Assembly (NCBI RefSeq): GCF_900240945.1
Contig: NZ_OESG01000011.1
Coordinates: forward strand, 158,778 to 222,777
Source: Mycobacterium sp. 3519A
GTDB taxonomy: Bacteria; Actinomycetota; Actinomycetes; Mycobacteriales; Mycobacteriaceae
Direction of reading: 5' to 3'
Length of the DNA: 64,000 nucleotides
The translations under genes and the position numbers were made by a program. Positions 7,043 through 14,524 of the stretch are shown one piece after another. Each line of letters opens with the position of its first letter. The first letter of the stretch is position 1. Under the pieces are notes generated by a model. The model was not told where the DNA came from, searched no databases, and was given only the letters and a program-made list of their open reading frames with translations.

Positions 7043-8302
7043 ATGGCGCGATGGCCCAAGCCGGCCGAGGGTAGCTGGACCGAACACTACCCGGAACTCG
7101 GGACGGGCCCGGTTTCGTTTCGGGACTCGATCTCACCGGAGTTCTATGAACTCGAACGGGAAGCGATCTTCAAACGTGCATGGCTCAATGTCGGTCGGGT
7201 AGAGGAGCTTCCGTGCGTCGGCAGCTATTTCACCAAGGAGATCGCCGCGGCAAAGACGTCAGTCGTCGTCGTCAAGGGAAAAGACCATGCGATTCGGGCG
7301 TTCTACAACGTCTGCCGTCACCGCGGCAACAAGCTGGTGTGGAACGACTTTCCGAACGAGGAAGTCAGCGGAACCTGCCGCCAATTCACGTGTAAGTACC
7401 ACGGATGGCGCTACGACCTCGAAGGCGCGTTGACGTTCGTGCAGCAGCCTGGCGAGTTCTTCGACCTCGACCCCACGCAGTACGGCCTGCGGTCGGTGCG
7501 CTGTGACGTGTGGAACGGCTTCATCTTCATCAACCTCGACCCCGAACCGAGGCAGACTCTGCGCGAGTTCCTCGGGCCGATGATCACCGCGCTGGACGAC
7601 TATCCGTTCGAATTGATGACCGAGCGTTACGATTTCGTCGCGCACAACAACAGCAACTGGAAGATATTCGCTGACGCGTTCCAGGAGTACTACCACGTGC
7701 CGTCGCTGCACAGCCAGCAGGTGCCCTCGTCTGTGCGGCAACCCAACGCGACGTTCGAGTGCGGTCATTTCCAGATCGACGGGCCGCACCGGTTGGTGTC
7801 CACGGCAGGCACTCGCAGGTGGCTACTCGACCCCGAGTACATGTATCCGGTCGAACGGGCCACCCGCAGCGGGCTGGTCGGGCCATGGCGGACACCGGAG
7901 ACGCACCAGTCGGCGGGCCTGAACCCCGGCGGCATCGAGCCGTGGGGCATCACGAACTTCCAGATCTTCCCGAACCTCGAGATCCTGATCTACCACGGGT
8001 GGTACCTGCTGTACCGGTACTGGCCGACGTCGCACAACACCCATAAATTCGAGGCGTACAACGCGTTTCACCCCGCCCGGACGGTGCGCGAGCGCATCGA
8101 ACACGAGGTCGCCTCCGTCGTGCTCAAGGAGTTCGCGCTTCAGGACGCCGGCATGCTCGGTGGCACGCAGGCGGCGCTGGAGTACGAGGTCGTCGACGAT
8201 TTTCCGCTCAACGATCAGGAGATCCTGGTGCGTCATCTGCACAAGGTGGCGGTGGACTGGGTCGAGCAGTACCAGCGTGAGCGCCGCCCGGTGGAGGTGT
8301 GA
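7043..8302 (+). CDS. Rieske non-haem iron oxygenase, alpha subunit (copy 2)
   Basis: A 419-residue paralogue of the oxygenase at 2649-3914, alignable along its whole length without large gaps. Rieske ligands are C91/H93 and C117/H120 with the same long loop and extra Cys (SGTCRQFTC). The catalytic iron site is DAFQEYYHVPSLH with H218 and H223, and again Glu215 where Asp is usual. An AGGAGG stands 5 nt before the ATG. The stop overlaps the start of its own copy of the small partner protein. The two copies diverge most between the catalytic motif and the C-terminus, which fits different substrates or successive steps of one pathway. Confidence 0.92.
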   Translation: MARWPKPAEGSWTEHYPELGTGPVSFRDSISPEFYELEREAIFKRAWLNVGRVEELPCVGSYFTKEIAAAKTSVVVVKGKDHAIRAFYNVCRHRGNKLVWNDFPNEEVSGTCRQFTCKYHGWRYDLEGALTFVQQPGEFFDLDPTQYGLRSVRCDVWNGFIFINLDPEPRQTLREFLGPMITALDDYPFELMTERYDFVAHNNSNWKIFADAFQEYYHVPSLHSQQVPSSVRQPNATFECGHFQIDGPHRLVSTAGTRRWLLDPEYMYPVERATRSGLVGPWRTPETHQSAGLNPGGIEPWGITNFQIFPNLEILIYHGWYLLYRYWPTSHNTHKFEAYNAFHPARTVRERIEHEVASVVLKEFALQDAGMLGGTQAALEYEVVDDFPLNDQEILVRHLHKVAVDWVEQYQRERRPVEV

Positions 8303-8637
8303 CCGTGTCCAAACTCCTGCCCAGCGCCTTCGCCGAACTCGAACGGTTCGCCGACAAGTGGTGTCTGCCAACCGAACCCGAGCGGTGGCAGGCCAGACTG
8401 TCCACGCCCATGCCCGAACTGCGCGAGTTCTACGACACGTTCACCCCACGATTCGAGGAAGCCATCGACTACTGCGACAAGTTCCCGCTCGATGACCTAC
8501 CCGAAGATGTACTGAACCTGCTGCACCTCGTCTACTCGATGATCATGGTGTCGATGGCCATCGAGGTCTTCGGCACACAGAAGCCGACCGACTCCGCGGA
8601 CGCTGTCATCGACCGCATCGGAGCGCCGGTGCCGTGA
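8299..8637 (+). CDS. Small protein co-encoded with Rieske oxygenase (copy 2), unknown family
   Basis: A 112-residue paralogue of the protein at 3911-4240, starting at a GTG that overlaps the Rieske stop. The central block FYDTFTPRFEEAI, the YCDKFPLDD signature and DVLNLLHLVYSMIMVS match copy 1 almost residue for residue, while the last 30 residues differ and keep only the terminal APVP/EPVP. No transmembrane segment, signal or metal motif is apparent. The repeated pairing with a Rieske alpha subunit is the only functional clue. It is not the ferredoxin, which is encoded separately, nor a recognisable beta subunit. Confidence 0.8.
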   Translation: MTVSKLLPSAFAELERFADKWCLPTEPERWQARLSTPMPELREFYDTFTPRFEEAIDYCDKFPLDDLPEDVLNLLHLVYSMIMVSMAIEVFGTQKPTDSADAVIDRIGAPVP

Positions 8638-9479
8638 CCCTGCTGACGATCAACAAGCTCACCGACTCGATCGGCGCCGAGGTCGTCGGCGTCGACGCCG
8701 ATCGGTTGGCAAGCGACGACCTGCTCGGCGATGCGGTGCTCGATGCGCTCGAGGATAACGGCGTGCTGGTGTTTCCGCGGCTCGGGCTGAATCCCGAAGC
8801 GCAGGTGGCGTTTTGCCGCCGGCTGGGGGAGATCGACCACTCGTCCGACGGGCATCATCCGGTGCCGGGCATCTATCCCGTCACGCTGGACACGTCGAAG
8901 AACGCGTCGGCGGCGTATCTACGGGCCACGTTCGACTGGCACATTGACGGCTGCACACCGGTGAACGACGAGGTTCCGCAGAAAGCGACCGTGCTGTCCG
9001 CGTTCCGGGTCGCAGAGCGTGGCGGCGAGACCGAATTCGCCAGCACCTACGGTGCGTACGACGAACTGACCGATGCGGAGAAAGCGCACCTGGCCACGCT
9101 GCGCGTCGTGCACTCACTGGAAGCGTCGCAGCGCCGGGTCAACCCCGATCCGACGGCCGAGCAACTGGCGCGGTGGCGGGCCAGACCCACCCATGAGCAC
9201 CCGCTGGTGTGGACACACCGCAGCGGTCGTCGGTCGTTGGTGCTTGGCGCGTCGGCCGATTACATCGCGGGCGTGGACCGCGACGAGGGCAGGGCGCTGC
9301 TGGCGGAGTTGCTCGCCCGCGCGACCACCTCGGACAAGGTGTACCGCCACACGTGGTCCGTCGGCGACACCGTCATCTGGGACAACCGCGGGGTGCTGCA
9401 CCGGGCGGCGCCCTACGCCCGGGACTCCGACCGCGAGATGCTGCGGACCACGGTGCTGGGGGACGAGCCGATTCAGTGA
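8634..9479 (+). CDS. TauD/TfdA-family Fe(II)/2-oxoglutarate dioxygenase
   Basis: A 281-residue protein starting at a GTG that overlaps the previous stop (GTGA). It has the two-His-one-carboxylate triad of the family: H103-x-D105 in TFDWHIDG and the distal His in GVLHRAAPY, with the 2-oxoglutarate-binding Arg shortly after in RDSDREMLRTT. Length is typical. TauD/TfdA enzymes hydroxylate small sulfonates, phenoxyacetates, betaines or similar molecules and can cause C-S, C-O or C-N cleavage. As last gene of the second Rieske operon it adds a third oxygenase chemistry to this pathway. A stem-loop follows its stop. Confidence 0.88.
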   Translation: MTLLTINKLTDSIGAEVVGVDADRLASDDLLGDAVLDALEDNGVLVFPRLGLNPEAQVAFCRRLGEIDHSSDGHHPVPGIYPVTLDTSKNASAAYLRATFDWHIDGCTPVNDEVPQKATVLSAFRVAERGGETEFASTYGAYDELTDAEKAHLATLRVVHSLEASQRRVNPDPTAEQLARWRARPTHEHPLVWTHRSGRRSLVLGASADYIAGVDRDEGRALLAELLARATTSDKVYRHTWSVGDTVIWDNRGVLHRAAPYARDSDREMLRTTVLGDEPIQ

Positions 9480-9480
9480 G

Positions 9481-9498
9481 GCCCTCGTTGACGAGGGC
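9481..9498 (+). terminator. Short stem-loop after the dioxygenase gene
   Basis: A perfect 7-bp inverted repeat GCCCTCG / CGAGGGC with a TTGA loop begins 2 nt after the TauD-family stop. No T-run follows, so it is at best a weak intrinsic terminator of the kind common in mycobacteria. It separates the dioxygenase operon from the P450 promoter. Confidence 0.5.
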
Positions 9499-9523
9499 GA
9501 GCCGCTGTGGAAATCTAATACCC

Positions 9524-9550
9524 GCATATGAGAATCGCATTCTCGTATGC
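9524..9550. promoter_or_regulatory. Palindromic operator (GAGAAT-N3-ATTCTC class) before P450 gene
   Basis: The core GAGAAT-CGC-ATTCTC (9530-9544) is extended by matching flanks, GCATA on the left and TATGC on the right, giving a 27-bp nearly perfect palindrome. It lies 25 bp before the P450 start. The same core occurs at 22849-22863 and, with small changes, at 33127-33141. The length and symmetry fit a TetR-type repressor; which one is not known. Confidence 0.65.
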
Positions 9551-9574
9551 CGAGATCGTCGAAACGGAGCAAGC

Positions 9575-10849
9575 ATGGCGGAAGACCTGACCTCGGTCGA
9601 CTTCTTCCGGGACGGTCGTCTGACCGATGACCCGTACCCGTTCTACCAGGCACTTCGCGATAAGTGCCCGGTCAGCCGCGAGGACCACTACGGCGTGACC
9701 ATGGTGACGGGCTGGCAGGAAGCCGTCGACGTCTACAACGACGAGAAGACGTTTTCCTCGTGCATCTCGGTGACCGGGCCGTTCCCAGGGTTCCCGGTAC
9801 CGCTGGAAGGCGACGACGTCACCGAGCTGATCGAGCAGCACCGCGACGAGATTCCGTTCAGCGATCAGCTGCCGACGCTCGACCCGCCGACGCACACGAA
9901 CCACCGCGCATTGTTGATGCGGTTGATCACGCCCAAGCGCCTCAAGGAGAACGAGGACGCGATGTGGCAGATCGCCGACGACATGCTCGACGACTTCCTG
10001 GCGCCCGGCGAAGGCGAATTCATCAACGGCTTCGCGGGTCCGTTCACGCTGCGCGTGATCGCCGACCTGCTGGGGGTGCCCGAGGAGGACCGCCCGGAAC
10101 TGCTCGACCGGCTGGCCCGCGGCACGCATGGCGGCGGCCTCGGCAACGCCGAGAAGTCGCTGAACAAGACCCCGCTGGAATACCTCTACGAGATCTTCGC
10201 GACGTATGTGGAAGACCGTCGACGCGAGCCGCGCGACGATGTGTTGACCGGTCTGGCGACGGCGGCGTTCCCCGACGGGTCGGTGCCCGAGGTGGGCGAC
10301 GTGGTGCGGGTGGCCACGAACGTGTTCTCTGCCGGGCAGGAGACCACCGTGCGGCTGCTCGGCACGGCGTTGAAGGTCATCGGTGACCGGCCGGACATAC
10401 AAGCCAGACTGCGCGAGGATCGCAGTCTGCTACCGAACTTCATCGAGGAGTGTCTGCGCATCGAGAGCCCGGTCAAGGGTGACTTCCGGTTGTCGCGCGT
10501 CCCAACGACTGTCGGGGATCAAGCGATCGCGGCCGGGTGCACGGTGATGGTGATCAACGGGGCGGCCAACCGCGACCCGCGGCGCTTTGACGATCCGGAC
10601 ACCTTCGACGCCGAACGCAAGAACGCCCGCCAGCACCTGGCTTTCGGCCGCGGCATCCACAGCTGCCCCGGCGCCCCGCTGGCGCGGGCCGAAACGCGCG
10701 TCGCCCTCGAGCGCCTGCTGGATCGCACCAGCGACATCCGGATCAGCGAGAAGCATCACGGTCCGGCGTCTGACCGCCGCTACCAATACATTCCGACGTA
10801 CATCCTGCGTGGACTCACCGAGTTGCATCTGGAGTTCGATCTGTCATGA
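9575..10849 (+). CDS. Cytochrome P450
   Basis: A 424-residue bacterial class I P450. The I-helix motif is SAGQETTVR, the K-helix ExxR is in EECLRIESP, and the haem ligand is C364 in FGRGIHSCPGAPLAR. The ATG at 9575 is preferred because the family begins with the short EDLTSVDFFRDGRL segment; the longer frame reads through the operator and the preceding gene. The next gene, a 3Fe-4S ferredoxin, overlaps by 4 bp and is the likely electron donor. A close paralogue is at 61300-62577 (shared RLITPKRLKENED and LRGLTEL segments). The promoter holds a 27-bp palindrome. Substrate unknown. Confidence 0.93.
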   Translation: MAEDLTSVDFFRDGRLTDDPYPFYQALRDKCPVSREDHYGVTMVTGWQEAVDVYNDEKTFSSCISVTGPFPGFPVPLEGDDVTELIEQHRDEIPFSDQLPTLDPPTHTNHRALLMRLITPKRLKENEDAMWQIADDMLDDFLAPGEGEFINGFAGPFTLRVIADLLGVPEEDRPELLDRLARGTHGGGLGNAEKSLNKTPLEYLYEIFATYVEDRRREPRDDVLTGLATAAFPDGSVPEVGDVVRVATNVFSAGQETTVRLLGTALKVIGDRPDIQARLREDRSLLPNFIEECLRIESPVKGDFRLSRVPTTVGDQAIAAGCTVMVINGAANRDPRRFDDPDTFDAERKNARQHLAFGRGIHSCPGAPLARAETRVALERLLDRTSDIRISEKHHGPASDRRYQYIPTYILRGLTELHLEFDLS

Positions 10850-11037
10850 AAGTCACCGTTGACGAAGACCGCTGCCGAGGCCACGGCATGTGCTTGACGC
10901 TGTGCCCGGAGGTGTTCCACATGCACGACGACGGTTACGCCGTCGCTGATCCGTCCGACGTGCCCGAAGGTCTGGAGGGCGGGGCGAAGGACGCGATAGC
11001 CAACTGCCCCGAACAAGCCATCAGCGAAATCGACTGA
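10846..11037 (+). CDS. 3Fe-4S ferredoxin, P450 partner
   Basis: A 63-residue ferredoxin overlapping the P450 stop (ATGA). The cluster motif is CRGHGMC near residue 10, with a downstream NCPEQAI; His replaces the fourth Cys, as in mycobacterial [3Fe-4S] ferredoxins that serve P450s. An additional Cys sits in LTLCPEVF. Its position makes it the probable redox partner of the P450 at 9575-10849. A reductase is not encoded beside it. Confidence 0.9.
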   Translation: MKVTVDEDRCRGHGMCLTLCPEVFHMHDDGYAVADPSDVPEGLEGGAKDAIANCPEQAISEID

Positions 11038-11053
11038 ACAACAAGGAGTTTGC

Positions 11054-11338
11054 GTGCCCAAGGGTTACATCATCATCACCGAGGACGTCAAGGATCCGGC
11101 CGGCATGACGGAGTATGCCAAGTTGGCGGGCAAGGCGATGGCAGGCTCGACACTGCTGTCGTTCGATTCGAAGCCCGAGGTGCTGGAGGGGCAGTGGCAC
11201 GGCACGCAGACCGTCGTGCTGGAGTTCGAATCCGTTGAGGCCGCCCGCGAATGGTACTACTCCGACGCCTATCAGGAGGCGGCCAAGCTGCGTCAGGCGG
11301 CAGCCGACTGCAACGGCGTCATCGTCGCGGGCCTGTAA
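11054..11338 (+). CDS. DUF1330 (YciI/ABM-fold) protein
   Basis: A 94-residue protein starting at GTG 11054 with AAGGAG 5 nt upstream. It has the DUF1330 pattern: KGYIIITEDVKDPAGMTEYAKLAG, an LEGQW.G..TVVLEF.S...A..WY.S..Y..A...R block and a final ILVAG-like strand. These are dimeric ferredoxin-like alpha/beta barrels, some acting as small isomerases or decarboxylases, most uncharacterised. It is the third gene of the P450-ferredoxin unit and may act on the P450 product. A large inverted repeat directly follows the stop. Confidence 0.85.
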   Translation: MPKGYIIITEDVKDPAGMTEYAKLAGKAMAGSTLLSFDSKPEVLEGQWHGTQTVVLEFESVEAAREWYYSDAYQEAAKLRQAAADCNGVIVAGL

Positions 11339-11415
11339 CTTTCTCCCGCGAGCAGACGCAAAGTGTCGCGACACGCCGAGGATTTGGGACACTTTGCGTC
11401 TGCTCGCGGGGAAAG
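11339..11415. terminator. Large inverted repeat between convergent genes
   Basis: Arms of about 28 bases, identical except for one inserted base near the outer end (CCCGCGAGCAGACGCAAAG.. at 11345 pairing with CTTTGCGTCTGCTCGCGGG at 11391), enclose a 20-base loop. It starts at the DUF1330 stop and ends 13 bp before the ferredoxin stop on the opposite strand, so it can serve as a bidirectional terminator. Its length and symmetry exceed what termination needs and suggest a dispersed genomic repeat. Confidence 0.75.
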
Positions 11416-11427
11416 GTCAGTGCAGCA

Positions 11428-11628
11428 TCACTCGTCAGATATCGAGATGGCCTGCCGCGGGCACTGCCTGACCGCCTCGCGGATCTGCTGCTCGTTCTCC
11501 GGCGTCACTTCTTCCTGCAGGATGTGCAGATAATCCTGGTCGTCGAGATCGAACACCTCCGGAATGATGCCCATACACACCCCGTTGCTTTCACAGAGGC
11601 CGAAGTCGACGACGACTTTTCGGGTCAC
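11428..11628 (-). CDS. 3Fe-4S ferredoxin, P450 partner
   Basis: A 66-residue ferredoxin starting with GTG that overlaps the P450 stop by 4 bp. The cluster motif is CESNGVC with a downstream QCPRQAI; the residue replacing the fourth Cys is Asn rather than the His seen in the ferredoxins at 10846 and 31296. The middle is rich in acidic residues, as usual for P450 partners. It is the last gene of the leftward operon and probably serves the P450 at 11625-12827. Confidence 0.9.
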   Translation of the reverse strand: MTRKVVVDFGLCESNGVCMGIIPEVFDLDDQDYLHILQEEVTPENEQQIREAVRQCPRQAISISDE

Positions 11629-12827
11629 TTCAACACCTTCACCGGCACGTTGTGGTATCCGGCGACGTTTTGCATCGTGACTCGTTGCAGCCCATCGAAA
11701 TCCACTTCATAGCGCGGCATGAAGTCGAGTAGATGTTCGAGTGCGATCGTCGTCTCGAGTCTGGCCAACGCGGCGCCGAGGCAACTGTGGATGCCGTAGC
11801 CGAGGCCGAGATTCTGCGCCTGCGTCTTGTCCCTGGTGATGTCGAACGTCTCGGCGTTGTCGAACGCACGCGGGTCGCGGTTGGCCGCGGCCTTCATCAG
11901 GAACACCGGCTTGCCAGCGGGCACGGTGCCGCTCGGCACATGGGCTTCCTTCAGCGTGTAGCGGACGTTGTACTGCACCGGTCCGACGTAGCGCAGCAAT
12001 TCCTCGACGGCGTCGGGCACCTTGCTGCGGTCGTCGAGCAGCATCTGCCACTGCTCCGGGTGCCTGGCGAATTCGACCACCGCGCTGCCGACCAGTTTGG
12101 TGACGGTCTCGGCACCCGCGCCGCCCAACAGCGTGGTGAATCCGGTGATCTCGATGTCGTCGAGTTTGCGCAGATTGCCTTCGTCGTCGGGGATCTCGGC
12201 GGCGATCAGACGGCTGATCATGTCGTCCTGCGGGTTCTGCCGCCGCTCCTGAACCAGGCTGTAGTAGTACATCGCCGAGTCGATGTTGGCCTTCATGTTC
12301 TTCTCGGACAGTTCGATCTGGCCGGGTTGACGTTCCAGGCTGGTGTCGATCCAGTGCCGGACCTGTTGCCGGAAGTCCTCCGGTACGCCGGCCATCCTGG
12401 TGATCACCTCGACGGGGAACGGGCCGGAGAAGTCCTGCACCACGTCGAAGTTGTCGGGATCGACCTTGCTCAGGTAGTGCTCGACGAGTTCGACGATGGA
12501 GTCGCGCTGCGACTGGATGGCGCGCGGGGTGAACGCCTTGTTCAGCAGGCTGCGCATGTGCCGATGGTCTGGCGGGTCCATGAAGATGATCGACTTCTGC
12601 GGCACCTCACCGGTCCGCACCATGCCGAGGTCACAACCGCGCGACGACGAGAACGACTCGTAGTCCTTCAGCGCCGCCGACACGTCCGCGTGCCGCGTCA
12701 GCGCGTAGAAGTCCTCGTCCTCGTCGTAGTAGATGGGCGCCTCGTCCCGCATTCGCTTGTAGATCTCGTACGGGTTCTCGAAGTACTCCTGCGCGACCGG
12801 GTCGAACTTCAATTTCGGCTTGGTCAT
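11625..12827 (-). CDS. Cytochrome P450
   Basis: A 400-residue P450. The I-helix reads GGAGAETVT, ExxR is in EELLRYVGP, and the haem ligand is C349 in LGYGIHSCLGAALAR. Overall form resembles the actinobacterial fatty acid/terpenoid-hydroxylating P450s. ATG 12827 has a GGAGGA site 6 nt upstream. The ferredoxin gene follows with a 4-bp overlap. Sixty-three bases separate it from the 3-hydroxyisobutyrate-dehydrogenase-like gene upstream, and that gap holds overlapping inverted repeats (12861-12899), so this pair may have its own regulated promoter. Confidence 0.92.
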   Translation of the reverse strand: MTKPKLKFDPVAQEYFENPYEIYKRMRDEAPIYYDEDEDFYALTRHADVSAALKDYESFSSSRGCDLGMVRTGEVPQKSIIFMDPPDHRHMRSLLNKAFTPRAIQSQRDSIVELVEHYLSKVDPDNFDVVQDFSGPFPVEVITRMAGVPEDFRQQVRHWIDTSLERQPGQIELSEKNMKANIDSAMYYYSLVQERRQNPQDDMISRLIAAEIPDDEGNLRKLDDIEITGFTTLLGGAGAETVTKLVGSAVVEFARHPEQWQMLLDDRSKVPDAVEELLRYVGPVQYNVRYTLKEAHVPSGTVPAGKPVFLMKAAANRDPRAFDNAETFDITRDKTQAQNLGLGYGIHSCLGAALARLETTIALEHLLDFMPRYEVDFDGLQRVTMQNVAGYHNVPVKVLK

Positions 12828-12860
12828 GGGCTCCTCCTGAGCGGCGGGCTGATTGCCGGA

Positions 12861-12899
12861 AGCGTTACGAGAGACGCTATAACTGTAACGCTAACAGTT
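12861..12899. promoter_or_regulatory. Overlapping inverted repeats upstream of P450-ferredoxin pair
   Basis: Two overlapping dyads: AGCGTTAC (12861-12868) with GTAACGCT (12885-12892), and AACTGT (12881-12886) with ACAGTT (12894-12899). They sit 34-72 bp before the P450 start and run into the 3' end of the upstream gene. The second dyad looks like an operator; the protein is unknown. Confidence 0.45.
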
Positions 12900-13709
12900 T
12901 CGGTCACCGGATTCATCGAATCCGGCGTTTATCAGTTCATCGAGCAGCCCGAGTTCGCTGCCCAGTTCGGCCGCGGTCTTGCGCACGACGGCGATGTCCT
13001 TACCCACGAACTCGCCGACCATGCCGATGAATGCGTCGACAGAACCGCGTGCGCCCACGATGTCCGCCACCCGGCTCGCGGCGCTGCCGTGCCCGATCGC
13101 CTCCAGCAGTCGCCTCTCGTCGACGCCGAGTCGCTCACCGAGTCGCACGCCCTCGTTTAGCAGCCCGATCTGCGCGGCGAACATCGTGTTGTTGATCAGC
13201 TTGACGGCCTGCCCCGCACCGATGGGGCCGACGTGTTGGATCGGATCGCCGTAGCAGGCCAGGATCGGGCGGACGCGTTCGACGGCGTCCTCTGAGCCCC
13301 CGACGAACAGCGTCACGTGGCCCGCGGCGATGTCGTGTGGCCCACCGCTGACCGGGGCGTCGACGACCGCGACGTCATGCGACCGGGCCTCTGCCGCAAT
13401 GGCCTCCGCCGTGCGCGGGCTGCCGGTGGTGTGGACGACCAGCGCGGCGCCGGGTCGCAGCGCCGACAGCAGCACGCTGTCCAGGCAGACCTGCCGCACC
13501 TGCTCGTCGGTGAACACACAGACGATGACGACGTCGGCGTCGGTAGCGACGTCGGCCAGGTCGGTCACCGGCTGCGCGCCGAGTTCGCTGACGGCCCTGC
13601 GTTTCTCGACGGACCTGCCGAGCGCGCGCACCTCGTGGCCCGCCTCGACGAGGCGGCGCACCATGGGTGCGCCCATCCGGCCCGCCCCGACGAATCCGAT
13701 CTCACTCAT
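12891..13709 (-). CDS. NAD(P)-dependent 3-hydroxyisobutyrate-dehydrogenase-like protein
   Basis: A 272-residue beta-hydroxyacid dehydrogenase. The Rossmann start IGFVGAGRMGAPMVRRL, the substrate loop DAPVSGGPHDIAAG and the catalytic Lys region GAGQAVKLINN are all present. Its ATG overlaps the stop of the next upstream gene, a paralogue, by 4 bp, so the two are translated together. Tandem copies suggest two related hydroxyacid or tartronate-semialdehyde-type substrates, or a heteromer. Family members also act as imine reductases, so the exact reaction is open. Confidence 0.9.
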   Translation of the reverse strand: MSEIGFVGAGRMGAPMVRRLVEAGHEVRALGRSVEKRRAVSELGAQPVTDLADVATDADVVIVCVFTDEQVRQVCLDSVLLSALRPGAALVVHTTGSPRTAEAIAAEARSHDVAVVDAPVSGGPHDIAAGHVTLFVGGSEDAVERVRPILACYGDPIQHVGPIGAGQAVKLINNTMFAAQIGLLNEGVRLGERLGVDERRLLEAIGHGSAASRVADIVGARGSVDAFIGMVGEFVGKDIAVVRKTAAELGSELGLLDELINAGFDESGDRNC

Positions 13710-14524
13710 CGCGGATGGTCCATCGACTTCAGCGCGGCATCGGCAGCCGTGAACACCGCACCCTCGGGTGCCGATGCGTTGGCCGCGAGGCTGGCGGCGT
13801 GCCGGACGTCCTTCTGCAGCAGGCCACCGGCGATCGGCGCCAGCCCCTCCAACGTTCCGCCGAACACCGCAATGCTGCCGAGTGCCTTACTGACCGCCGA
13901 CCCGCCGTTGAGCACCTCGCAGAGTTTGGCGCGGGAGATGCCCAGCGCGTCACCCAGTTCGAGCGTGCTGATCGCGCTGCCCAGATTGGCGCTGAACAAC
14001 AGGTTGTTCAGGATCTTCGTGACCTGGCCGCTGCCGAGCGGGCCGAGGTGCACGATCGGGTCGCCGTAGCTGGCGAACACCGGCCTGCACCGGTCGACGA
14101 CTTCGTCGTCTCCGCCGACCATGACGAGCAGCTTGCCTTCCTCGACAGCGGGAGCGCCGCCGCTGACGGGGGCATCGATCACCGAAACATCTTGTGCCGC
14201 GGCCTTCTCGGCGATCTCCCGACATGTGTCGGGGTGCACCGTGCTGTGGATCGCGACGACGCCGCCGGGCGCCAGGCCTGCGAGCACGCCGGTGTCGCCG
14301 TACAGCACCTGCCGGACATCGTCGTCGCCGACGACGCAGAGGCAGACCAGGTCGCTCGCGGCGCCGAGTTCGGCCGGGGATCCTGCCGTCTTCGCTGCGG
14401 TGTCCGCATACGGTTCCAAGCTGGCCTCGCGGCGCGCCCACAGCGTCGTCTCGTACCCGGCTTCGACGATCCGCCGCGCCATGGGACCGCCCTGGCTGCC
14501 CAGTCCGATGAATCCGACGCGCAT
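13706..14524 (-). CDS. NAD(P)-dependent 3-hydroxyisobutyrate-dehydrogenase-like protein
   Basis: A 272-residue paralogue of the downstream gene. It starts at ATG 14524 (MRVGFIGLGSQGGPMARRI), which overlaps the hydrolase stop by 4 bp; the frame extends 12 residues further but that stretch belongs to the hydrolase gene. The glycine-rich turn has Gln where Met is usual (GSQGGP). The substrate loop DAPVSGGAPAVEEG and the Lys in GSGQVTKILNN are present, so the catalytic apparatus appears intact. It probably oxidises a hydroxyacyl or hydroxymethyl intermediate released by the adjacent hydrolase or aldolase-like protein. Confidence 0.9.
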   Translation of the reverse strand: MRVGFIGLGSQGGPMARRIVEAGYETTLWARREASLEPYADTAAKTAGSPAELGAASDLVCLCVVGDDDVRQVLYGDTGVLAGLAPGGVVAIHSTVHPDTCREIAEKAAAQDVSVIDAPVSGGAPAVEEGKLLVMVGGDDEVVDRCRPVFASYGDPIVHLGPLGSGQVTKILNNLLFSANLGSAISTLELGDALGISRAKLCEVLNGGSAVSKALGSIAVFGGTLEGLAPIAGGLLQKDVRHAASLAANASAPEGAVFTAADAALKSMDHPR

